Positions 1 through 8,991 of a DNA stretch of 39,711 nt are shown here, piece after piece. The translations under genes and the position numbers were made by a program. Under the pieces are notes generated by a model. The model ran no database searches and was not told the DNA's origin. It saw nothing but the letters and a program-made list of their open reading frames with translations. Every line of letters starts with the position of its first letter. Within the stretch, counting starts at the first letter, position 1. Source of the stretch: Stemphylium vesicarium (Eukaryota > Ascomycota > Dothideomycetes > Pleosporales > Pleosporaceae); the NCBI GenBank assembly GCA_004380135.1, contig QXCR01000216.1:1-39711 (forward strand). Direction: 5' to 3'.

Positions 1-216
1 CGTGAGCTGGTTTACCAGCTCCATCAGGGCGGTAGTCTGCCTTGCCTGAGCCCTAAGCTGACGCTTAAGATCTCTGACTGACTCTGTCTGGGCATTGTCG
101 TCATCCTCAGACTCAGAGTTCTCGAGCATTTCGTCGTCGGCGGGCGGGTAGGTCTCACTAGGACCGGGCACCGCGGCTGGCGTGGCCGGTGCGTGTCTTC
201 CATTGGCTGCTGACAT
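1..216 (-). CDS. Gag N-terminus of a Ty3/Gypsy-type retroelement, partial (runs off the window)
   Basis: An open frame starts at the ATG read from 216 and runs 72 codons to the window edge without a stop. It begins MSAANGRHAPATPAAVPGPS, then has an acidic stretch (EDDD) and a helix-prone segment of the kind found at Gag N-termini. I assign it to Gag because a RIP-mutated copy of the same sequence lies at about 8508-8704 and 15882-15900, upstream of reverse transcriptase and integrase remnants on the same strand. Unlike that copy, this one keeps normal base composition and no stops. The Gag role is inferred from position. The protein is too short here for a domain match. Confidence 0.6.
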   Translation of the reverse strand, partial: MSAANGRHAPATPAAVPGPSETYPPADDEMLENSESEDDDNAQTESVRDLKRQLRAQARQTTALMELVNQLT

Positions 217-286
217 GATGGCTCTTCTTGATCTTTTCGAAGCGTACTGTTGGTGAATACCTTCCACAGAGTCCGTGGGTGGTCAA

Positions 287-633
287 AGTGTTATACGGGG
301 TTCGGCGATACTTCTCTGTCCTGGTCCGTACTAAGGCAGGCGAGGTATTGTATGGCGGTAGGCCCGTAGAGTTGTCTGGCGACTAAGTGGGATAGTAGGT
401 ATTCGGTAAAGACAATTCAATTCTATATGAGCGATAGAATAACTAGTTGGCAATCTGGGTAAGAGATGTAACTATGAGAGTTGACCACAACGAGAGAAAC
501 AATGAAACCTTTCCATCCTTATATCCTCATCGTAGTCGGTCCTGGCAACTCTACGGGCCTACCGCCATACAATACCTCGCCTGCCTTAGTACGGACCAGG
601 ACAGAGAAGTATCGCCGAACCCCGTATAACACT
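287..633. repeat. Perfect 88-bp inverted repeat in retroelement leader/LTR sequence
   Basis: Bases 287-374 are the exact reverse complement of 546-633, separated by a 171-bp spacer. The outer ends read AGTGTTATACGGGG inward. The left arm and spacer match the RIP-mutated leader/LTR region of the second retroelement copy at about 15970-16250. The right arm has no counterpart there, so it is an inverted duplication of the left arm. It abuts a truncated integrase at 634. Both arms are identical and lack the RIP changes seen immediately to the right. Confidence 0.85.
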
Positions 634-921
634 CTAATACTTGTATTTTAGAAGCTATATCTGCGCATTTCTCTACTATAATAGTCTCTTTTATAGGTAT
701 AAACTTTACTTCTTTAGTTAATTAATATATAATTACTAGAATCGTATTATAGAGTCTTTCTAAGTCTAGTTCTAATAACTTTAAGAGCCCTATAATAAAG
801 TCTATTATTATACTAGTCTAAGATTATTCTAGTAGCTATAAAAGTTATAATAGGCTATAGAACTTATTTCTCTTAGGCTTACTTTAGTAATATACTAAAT
901 AACTATTTAGAATATTCTATA
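634..921 (-). pseudogene. Integrase core remnant of the minus-strand retroelement
   Basis: On the minus strand this stretch reads as an integrase catalytic core with segments such as IDFIIGL and LTKEVKFIPIKETI, matching the usual DFI-(T/V)-(G/D)-LP and LTK-x-AHFIP motifs of Ty3/Gypsy integrases. Several codons are stops consistent with RIP. It is cut off at 634, just after a segment reading ADIASKIQVL, where it meets the inverted repeat. Upstream coding continues on the far side of the Fot1-like insertion, at 2786 and above. Confidence 0.7.
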
Positions 922-987
922 ACGTACCTAACGGGTTGGCCGGCCACACGGGTTGGCCGGCCACTTTTGCCAAGCCCCCACCAAACT
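922..987 (+). repeat. Left 66-bp terminal inverted repeat of Fot1-like element 1
   Basis: The sequence is perfectly complementary to 2720-2785. It contains a 17-bp motif, ACGGGTTGGCCGGCCAC, twice in direct tandem (930-946 and 947-963), probably iterated transposase-binding sites. GC content is high although most of the surroundings are AT-saturated. Confidence 0.9.
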
Positions 988-1250
988 CACCCTATTCTGG
1001 CGCAAAACAGCCTACTTTGGCCCTGTATAGAATAATGCAACCTAAGATATCATTCAGAGTCTGCTTCTACTCCTTGCTTACACGTACGCGCGTTATGCCT
1101 AGTCTGATTACACCGCCCGCAGCGCCTTTGAGTTAGCTCACCTCCTTTAGCGCGCACCCGCGTCTTCAGCTTCTTCCCATCACTACGCGCCTCAAACTCC
1201 TTTAGAGCAGCTAGACGAGCCCTATCCTCAACTATTAAGGTCCCTTCTGC

Positions 1251-2636
1251 CTAAACCTGCTTCCTTTTATGCGATTTACGTCGCGTAGCAGCCTTATTTG
1301 CTGCTTGAAGCTCTGCGATCTCCTTTTGCGCCAACACTAGCTTATGCGCGATGATCGCTGCTCCCTTTGAGACCTTCTTAAAGGCCTCCACTATAGACGT
1401 TGGTGAGCTATCTATATGCCTCTGAATCCTTGCCTTCACGAGCGTCGATTGCGACCCTAGTTCAAGGGTATTGCTTGGGGTTTGCGACTGCCAGGGCTCG
1501 TTGTTGATAGGTAGTAGTGGTGATGGTGTACGCAACCGGACGTCAAGAGCTATTATGACCCGTTCTGGGTTAAATGGGACCAATCTAGCGCCTCGAAACC
1601 CTCCTTGGATATTACTAGGAGTAATTGCTGCATTATAGGCGCGTATGAAGCATGGTAGGAACTCAAGTTTTGTGATGTGGGTGATCCAGTTGCGCATGAG
1701 ATCTTCGGCTTGGCGCCCGTACGCCTTCTTTAGAGGAGTAAAATAACCCATATTAAGTGGCTATAAGAGGTGCGATAAGTGCGGAGGCATGTAGATAGTG
1801 ATAATCTTGTTCTCCTTGCAGTACTGCTAGAATGCGAGCGAGTTGTGGCTCTCATAGCCGTCAATAATAAGTAGCTAATAAGTACCTATAACCCTCTTCT
1901 TTATATACTTATTAAAGTGCTTTAACTACTATAGGCTAAGCTTATTTATTATCTAGCCGTTATTAGAGACTATAATAACCTAGTTCTAGGGTAGATTATT
2001 CTCTTTATACTAGGTAGAGAGGTAGTAGTAGCCTTTAAAGATAATAAAGAGTAGAATAGCCTACCCTATCGCGTTAACGCCTTAAATAACTATTATCTAC
2101 TCTCTATTACCTTACTATACTAACTTTAGCCGTTCTAATCTCTCTAAAGCTATAATAACTACTCTAGTTAATATTTAGCCTATTATAAAGCCTGCCTCGT
2201 CAAAGTTGTACGTGTCTTTATCCTAGATGCCGTACTTTGCTTTAATATTAGCTACTAGGCGAAACCAGCCCCGGATAACCTCCGGATCCTCGCAGAGTGC
2301 TCTCTTGTAATCGTACTTACGATTAAACTTCATTATGAACTTAGGGCGGCGCTTAACCCATATACTGGGCCAGTTTAAGCCAACCTGGCCTAGATTGCGC
2401 TCTGCGCGCAAGGAATTAGCCATATCAGCTACAGCTGCGAGCTTAGGGGGAAATCCGCGCGTGATAAGCTCAAGTATATGCTTAACAACTACGCCCTCCT
2501 CAGTCTTTATTAGATTCATTGATTTAGGCCAGCAATCTACTTATAAAGGTCGTTTAGCGCGGCGATCGCTTAGTGTTCTATGAGAGACGTTATAGATAGC
2601 TGCAGCGCGTCGTAAGGAGAGTGTCGCATCTTATTT
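1251..2636 (-). pseudogene. Fot1/pogo-family transposase, disrupted
   Basis: Three parts are readable on the minus strand. The N-terminus (2636-2223) has a psq-type helix-turn-helix (LSLRRAAAIYNVSHRTLSDR), then a CENP-B-type DNA-binding domain with RGFPPKLAAVADMAN and KYDYKRALCEDPEVIRGWFR. The start of the DDE domain is seen as NFDEAGF near 2200. The C-terminus (1751-1251) is an open 166-codon stretch with SPLKKAYGRQAEDLMRN-like, GLVPFNPERV-like and LRTPSP motifs (here FTPLKKAYGRQ and ARLVPFNPERV). The middle, about 1760-2210, is saturated with AT changes and stops, and one stop lies in the N-terminal part. Family members are about 500-550 residues. Normal composition at both ends against a ruined centre is unusual. 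Confidence 0.85.
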
Positions 2637-2719
2637 AAGAGCTTAAAGAGCAGTCTATATCTAACGTTTATTCAAAGGCTCTATCTAGTGTTGTTATTGA
2701 GGCATTGTGTAATAGGTAG

Positions 2720-2785
2720 AGTTTGGTGGGGGCTTGGCAAAAGTGGCCGGCCAACCCGTGTGGCCGGCCAACCCGTTAGGTACGT
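2720..2785 (-). repeat. Right 66-bp terminal inverted repeat of Fot1-like element 1
   Basis: This is the exact reverse complement of 922-987, with the same two tandem 17-bp units. Beyond the perfect block the repeat continues imperfectly for about nine more bases towards the interior. Confidence 0.9.
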
Positions 2786-3150
2786 TACTTACGCTTATAA
2801 GTATAATATAGTAAATACCTTTACTAATTATCTAATTATTTTCTTTAGTTCTACGTATCTATATTCTAAAGACTTATGTAGTTCTAAAATAAGGTCTTTT
2901 CTTATATATAGAGGTATATAGGTTCGTTCTTTTAAAACTATATCTTAGTACTCCTTTTCGTCCTATAATAGTTCGTTAGAGCCGTTTACCTCGGGCTCGA
3001 ACTGCCAGTTAGCTACTTTCTGCTGCCAATGTTGTTATAGCGTCTCTACTCGCGCGGTTACCTTGGCTATTCTAGCCAGTTCTGGCTAGTTATACTTTAG
3101 ACTGCCGTCAGGCATCTTCTTAAGTAGGGCGTTATATGGCTCCTAGTAGC
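2786..3150 (-). pseudogene. RNase H/integrase zinc-binding remnant of the minus-strand retroelement
   Basis: The minus strand reads SLKYNQPELARIAKVTARVE and, further on, YIPLYIRKDLILELHKSLEY. This is the linker and HHCC-type N-terminal domain that precedes the core in Ty3/Gypsy integrases, where HxxxxxGH is expected; here it is mutated to HKSLEYRY. Part of it (about 2985-3130) keeps near-normal base composition. It is followed without a gap, apart from the DNA transposon at 922-2785, by the integrase core at 921-634. Confidence 0.6.
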
Positions 3151-3899
3151 CTTCTTCTTATAGGTTAGACCTTTAGCTTAGAGCGTCTACTACTCTATTA
3201 AGTAATTTAGCTTAATAAGTAATCTTAAAGTTAAATTAAGAGAGTATCTTAATTTATTAGATTTATCTAATATTTAGTTTTTTAATTATTATAAAACTTA
3301 TTAAGTTCTAATAATTAGAAAATATAATAATTAGGCCTTGAAGTTCTAATAGGTTTACTTTTTATTATTTAAAGGTATTAACTACTCTTAGTAGCTTCTT
3401 ATTATAAATATTATAGTTAAGTTCTACTCTTAAGAACTTCTTAGAGTAGTAGAATACTAATTTCTATTTCCTATTACTATATAGCTATAATATTATAGTA
3501 CTAAGTATATAGTCTAATATATTAGTCTTAACTTACATCTTATATCTAAGGTTATATATCCTAAGTATAGGGGCTTTAAGAAATACTTACTTTAATTAGT
3601 TAAGAGCCTCTTAGTATTCCTTTTCTTATTTAAACTTTACTTCTTTCTTAGTAATCTCTATTAGGAGTATTATAATTTAGAAGTAATTTTTAATAAACTT
3701 TTTAAAAAAGTTTATAAATTCTAAAAAGAATTATATATTTTTAATTATTTTAGAGGTTAGCTACTCTTATATAGTCTAAATTTTCTTTCAATCTATTTTT
3801 GCGCCTTCTAATAAGATAATAAACTTTAAAAATTCTATTTCTTTTATATAGAATTTATACTTTATAGGTTATAAGTATATCTTATATTCCTTAAGCTTC

Positions 3900-4350
3900 T
3901 ATAGTATTTTCTTTATTTATTCTATATATTCTTTAAGCGTGCCCTTAAGATATACTAGTATATTATCTAGGTAAGCTACTATAAAGATTCCTAGATACTT
4001 ATAGAGTATTTTAGTAATAATTATCTAAAAGATTACTAGCGCGTTTATTAATCTAAATAGTATAACTATATCTTTATATAGTCTATACTTAATTTGAAAA
4101 GTTATTTTCTATATATATCTCTTAGTAATCTAAATATAATAGAACTCTTCTTAAATATTAAATTTCATAAATTACTTTAATCTTTAGAGCTAATCTATAA
4201 GCTCTATTATTAGTAGTAATAGGTATTAATTCTTTATTATACTATTATTTACTCTTTAGTAATTAATATATAGTTGCTATTTTTTATTAGCTTTCTTAAT
4301 AAATAGTATAGGTAAAGCTATTAGGTTATTACTTTCGCGAATAAATTATT
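3900..4350 (-). pseudogene. Reverse transcriptase remnant of the minus-strand retroelement
   Basis: Two reverse transcriptase landmarks are readable on the minus strand. ALPILFIKKANKK at about 4320-4280 corresponds to the conserved (S/A)P-V-LFVKK-x-(D/N)G segment. AYLDNILVY, with YLDN at 3973-3962, corresponds to the catalytic Y-x-DD box with the second Asp mutated to Asn. The Asp-to-Asn change (GAC/GAT to AAC/AAT) and the surrounding stops are of RIP type. The gene is dead. Its position before integrase supports the Ty3/Gypsy assignment. Confidence 0.75.
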
Positions 4351-5874
4351 TACTTAGATTCTTTCTAAGATACGTACGTAATTTTAGCTTATACTTAGGC
4401 GTAATTAGGTAAATTAGTCTTAAGACGAGCTTAGCTTCTTCTTAGATATAGAACTTATAATTTTATTTTTAGTAATTTACTAACTTAGTTACTTCTATTT
4501 TCTTTAATAGTTCTCTAAACTTATTTAAATTATATTCCTTTAAAAGATTTAGTAGTATAGGCCCTTTTTTTATAATTATAGCGCGTTTTAACTACATAAC
4601 TCTTATTTTTTTAGAGTTCTTCTTATAGATCTTCGCAATCTTATAAGGTAAGATCTTACTAATTCTCTCTTTATTAAGTAAGCTCTAGACTATTAAGCGT
4701 ATCTCTTTCTATACTCTAGTAACTTTACGCGTAGACTTTTCGCTAAGTTTTTTTTTTAGCTAATCAATAGCTAGATTATATTTAATTAACTAATTATAGC
4801 TAATTAATATATCTTCTTTTCTAAGATCTATAATATTTAAATTAATTTAGTTCTATATCTCTACTATATTTAGTAATACTAATAAGGTCTCTAGTTTTAT
4901 TATACTACTCTTATATCTTATAGAATTATTATTAGCTAATACTACTTATACTAGTTATTTTATAGCCTAGTAGAGTATATTATATCTTTTTACTACCTAT
5001 AATAAGATAATTATCTAGATAGTCCTACTATTAATAGTTACTATTATTTTATATCTATATACTAAGACTTCTATCTTTAACTAAAGGTTTTATAGATTTA
5101 TATCTTATATATTATAGAGAGTTATTCTAGAACTACTTATACTAGTATAACTCTATTTTTAGTAGTATTCTAGTTTTTTAACTACTTATTTTTTCTTTTC
5201 CTAGAAAAGTAGCCTATACTATACTTAGTACTATAGTAGGTTCTATAGTTATTCTTATAGTAGAACGTCTAATATAAGAGGTTATAGAGAATAGGTCCCT
5301 AGTCTATAAATATATTCTTTATATACTATTTATTCTTAACTAGTCTATCTTTACTTATATCTTTTTAAATTTAGTTCTTTTTATAAGTTTACTCAAAATA
5401 AAATTATAATTTAGAGAGTCTCTTATTCTCTTCTAAAATAGCTTTTTTAAAGTATAGTTATTTATTAAAGGCTTCCTTTATTAATTTCTTAGCTTCTTAG
5501 CTAGTAATAGCAATTTATCCTCTCTAACTATATTTATTTACTAGGTACGTGTCTTATCTACACTTCTAGTGTCATTAGTCTTATAAGCGCTATCGTACTA
5601 TTACTACGTAGATCTTTAAGTTAATTAGTTAAACCTTATCCTAACTTAGTATATTCTTAGCTTTAACTACTTAGAGAAGGAACTTATATATAGTATTATT
5701 TAATAGCTAAGCCTCTTTATATAATTCTATATTACTAATATTACTATTAGTAGATTATTTCCTAAGATAGGGCGTGCCCTATTTAATTATCTTAATCTTA
5801 ATAGCTATTCATTATCTCTTATTATTCTCTAAGTAGTCTCTATAGAAGTATCCTTTCTTTTTATATTAGAGATA

Positions 5875-5951
5875 ACATGGTTGGCAAGCGAGTGAGCCAG
5901 GCAAGCGAGTGAGCCAGGCAAGCGAGTGAGCCACCTCACCAACTTTGCGCA
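5875..5951 (+). repeat. Left terminal inverted repeat of element 2, three 17-bp units
   Basis: After ACATGGTT, the unit GGCAAGCGAGTGAGCCA occurs three times in tandem, followed by a unique stretch ending TTTGCGCA. It pairs with 7683-7742 except for one surplus unit and one mismatch. Confidence 0.9.
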
Positions 5952-6079
5952 CCTCTACACGCGTATATCTCAACCGCCCTACAAGATAATATATAGATAT
6001 TGTTAGAGTGTACTAAGTAGTATCTTAAGTATCTTTCTTGCATATACGAGAGTTATGGCTAGTCTCTCTACACCTCGTG

Positions 6080-7560
6080 CAGCGCGCTAGAGCCTAGCGG
6101 CTAAGGCCCAATCGCGCTCCTCCTTAACGCTCTTTATAAGAAATCTACTACTTAATCTCGCGTTAAGTAAGTATATCCTCTCTCTCTCTCTTTATTAAGG
6201 TCCTTTACTTCTATATACGCTTTTTTTCTATTACTTATATATTAATGCTATCTTATTAGCCTTTTTAAGGCTAGTAATCTAATCGCGTATAAGCTTAGCT
6301 AAGAGTATTATTACTTTAGCTCTCTTCTTAAGCTAATTAATTATTTTAATAATTAAAGCTAGTAATAAGCTCTTATACTATTGCACGCGATTACGTATTA
6401 ACGTTAATTAAGCCTCTAGCTCACGTACGTTGCTTGGCGTACGAGTCTCCCAGAGAGCCTCTGGTAGAGCAGCTGGAGTAGGCGTACGCAGCTGCACATC
6501 TAGCTTTGATAGAACAGCATCTGGCTCGAGGGGAACAAGGCCTGCGTCTCGAAATGCTGAGCAGATATTAGCTAGCGTGAACGCTTAATTAAAGGCTGCC
6601 TTAAAGGCTAGTAGGAACTTAAGCTTAGTAATATAGTTAATATAGTGGCGGATTAGGCTCTCTACCTCACGACTATTCGCGCGCTTTAATAGCGAGTAGT
6701 AGCCAACGTTAAGAGGCTAAAGCAGGTAAGATGAGTGAGGTAGTATATAGAGCGTGTAGATATTATTCTCCTTATAGAGCTCTTAAAACTTAAGTAAGTA
6801 GTAGCTCTTATAACTATTAAAGATAAGTAGATAATATATACTAATAACGTAAGTCTTTATATAAGCGTTAAAGTGCTTTAGCTACTCTACTTCTAGCTCG
6901 TTAGTTATCTAGCTATTATCGCTAACTGCGATCGCCTAGTCGCGTGGGATCTCTGCTTCCTCGTACTAGGCAGCCAGGTGATACTAGCTAGTAAAAATGA
7001 GAAAAGGTGGTACTAACTAGCCTACTACGTTAATAGTAGTAATTAATATTACCTACTTATAGTTACTTAGCTAGATAGCCTTTAGCCTACGTCTCCTCTC
7101 TAACGCTATTATAATAAGCTAAGTAGTAATCTTACCTATTATAAAGCTAGCCTTATTAAAGTTATAGATATCCTCCTTATAGATACTATACTTAGTCTTT
7201 ATCTACTTTATTAGATTAAACTAGCTTTTAATTAGTATAGAATTCTTATATAGAGCTCTCTATTTATTATACGCTTAGTTAAAACACGTTGTAAGACTGT
7301 CTATACGCTTAACGAAGTTAGCTAGCCACTTCTGTCCAACCTGGCCTGCGCCGCGCGCAGTGAGTAGCTTATCAGCCATATCACGTATAGTTGCGTACGT
7401 AGGTGCAAATCCACATAGATCTAGATTAAGTATATAGCTAATAATTACCTACTCCTCTAGCTAGGTAAGCTTCTTTAAGTTAGGCTAGTAATCGCGTTAG
7501 GTAGGTTTACTAGCGCGCTAGTAGTAAAGGGTAGCGCGAGAGACTTTAAACGTTACTATA
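6080..7560 (-). pseudogene. Fot1/pogo-family transposase of element 2, RIP-destroyed
   Basis: Only islands are readable on the minus strand. At about 6600-6420 the C-terminal part reads SAFRDAGLVPLEPDAVLSKL and then DVQLRTPTPAALPEALWETR, the same GLVP-x-(N/E)P and LRTPTP motifs as in Fot1 transposases. Islands of normal composition at about 6930-7010 and 7320-7410 fall where the DDE and CENP-B-type domains should lie. Everything between is AT-saturated with frequent stops. The boundaries are approximate. Confidence 0.75.
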
Positions 7561-7682
7561 GCGTATCTCTTAGTTTGAATTTAACCTATACTAAGAGTTA
7601 AGATTATAAAGTTTATGTTAGCCTTATAAGAGGCGTTTTAAGTTAGGGTAAGTAGAGCTATAAGTAATTTAAGGTCGTAGGT

Positions 7683-7742
7683 TGCGCAAAGTTGGTGGGG
7701 TGGCTCACTCGCTTGCCTGGCTCACTCGCTTGCCAACCATGT
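7683..7742 (-). repeat. Right terminal inverted repeat of element 2, two 17-bp units
   Basis: It carries the same ends as the left repeat but only two copies of the 17-bp unit. The remainder, from TGCGCAAAGTTGGTGGGGTGG, matches the left side with a single mismatch. Confidence 0.9.
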
Positions 7743-7744
7743 TA

Positions 7745-8704
7745 TACTTTATTATTATAGCGTTTCTAATACTCTTTCTTAGAAAGTCTATTGTTAAACT
7801 TTCTTTTAATTTTATAATCTTTAACTTATATTTAATTAGTTATAATTATATCTCTTTCCTTATTAATTTAAATATTCTAGTAGAATCTCTTTATATTAGT
7901 AGAAACAAAGCTATCTTAAGTCTTCTATTAATAATATTCCTATTACTTATTATTAATATAGGTAGCTAGTTCTATTAGTAAGGATGGATCTACTAGCTTA
8001 TTATAATATACTAAGTTATCTTTAATTACTTCTTTTAGACTATTCTTATATATAGTTCTTAGTACTACGTTATTCTAGTTAATACGTAACTATAGCTATG
8101 TTAACTTATCAGTATATAAGAATACTAACTTAGTCCACTTTAAGTAAGTAATTACTTTTTTTATCTAATTTTAAGTATCTATTTTCTTAAAGATATTTTC
8201 TATTTCTTCCCTAAAGTGGGCTTAGCTTTTAAATAGGTATTATATTTCTATCTTAGTACCTTCTCTAATAGAGTTCTTAAGATAGTCTTCTACGTAGAGC
8301 TATATCTAGCTAGCTATTTTTCCTTTTATATATATACTAGCTATAATGATCCTCTCTTAATTATTAAGTGCGCTATTAAACTCGCAAAATAATTTAATAT
8401 TTGTAAGAAATAAGTAAAGTTTAGTACGGCTACTATTATATTTTTCTAGAGCTACTATCTTAGGTAGTAGTTTTAGGCGTTTATTTAGTATAGCTATAAC
8501 TTAAGCTATAAGCTAGTTTACTAGTTCTATTAAGGTAATAGTCTACTTTACTTAAGCCCTAAGCTAGCGCTTAAGATCTATAACTAACTCTATCTAGGCG
8601 TTATCGTTATTCTTAGATTTAGAGTTCTCGAGTATTTTATTATTAGTAGATAGGTAGGTCTTACTAGGGCCTAGTACCGTAGCTAGGGTAACTAATGCGT
8701 GTCT
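7745..8704 (-). pseudogene. Gag remnant of the minus-strand retroelement
   Basis: Bases 8508-8704 align with 1-201 at the left edge of the window, with many C-to-T and G-to-A differences, so this is the RIP-mutated version of the same Gag N-terminus. The sequence stops matching at 8704, where the plus-strand LTR element inserted; the match resumes at 15877. The rest down to 7745 has no readable domain. Confidence 0.6.
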
Positions 8705-8991
8705 TGTAACGAGGCTACCTCCCTCGTTACAGCTATAGCTAAGACTAGACTTAGAGTCAACCCCAAGTCGCTTTAGACCTAATTCTAACTTAGTTCTAAC
8801 TTAGCTCTTTCTAAGTCTATTTATATTTAAGCCTACTATTCTCTAGATATAAATAGATAGTTTTCTATAATTCTTTTATATAAGACTTATAGGTATTAAT
8901 AGATCTTAGGTTATAATTCTCTTACGCACTTTTATATACCTTTAAGTAAGACTATACTAAATTTAAATCTTTTATCTTATTTACGTTATTA
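8705..8991 (+). repeat. 5' LTR of the chromovirus-type element
   Basis: About 287 bp, starting TGTAACGAGG and ending TTACGTTATTA, the mutated form of the 3' LTR end CGTCGTTACA. It is similar over its whole length to 15584-15876. The first 30 bp here escaped mutation, whereas in the 3' LTR it is the last 40 bp that did. Confidence 0.85.

Larger units (their letters stand above)
922..2785 (-). mobile_element. Fot1/pogo-type DNA transposon (Tc1/mariner superfamily), element 1, 1864 bp
   Basis: The element starts ACGTACCTAACGGG and ends with its reverse complement, and is flanked on both sides by TA (920-921 and 2786-2787), the Tc1/mariner target. Terminal inverted repeats of 66 bp (922-987 and 2720-2785) are perfect. 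A transposase remnant lies on the minus strand. The length of about 1.9 kb is typical of Fot1 elements. It is inserted between the zinc-binding and core parts of the host retroelement integrase, so it is younger than that element. Confidence 0.9.
5875..7742 (-). mobile_element. Fot1/pogo-type DNA transposon, element 2, 1868 bp
   Basis: It begins ACATGGTTGGCAAGCGAG and ends with the complement, flanked by TA at 5873-5874 and 7743-7744. The terminal inverted repeats differ in length: 77 bp at left and 60 bp at right, the difference being one 17-bp unit. Its size and transposase orientation match element 1, but the terminal sequence is different, so it is a distinct subfamily. It sits within the gag-pol region of the minus-strand retroelement. 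Confidence 0.9.

Noticed and set aside
5878..5935. CRISPR-like direct repeats
   Set aside because: The 17-bp units are contiguous, without spacers, and belong to a transposon terminal repeat in a eukaryotic genome.
7682..7969. 95-codon plus-strand frame rich in Ile and Leu
   Set aside because: It spans a transposon terminal repeat and RIP-saturated DNA, and the hydrophobicity follows from AT content.
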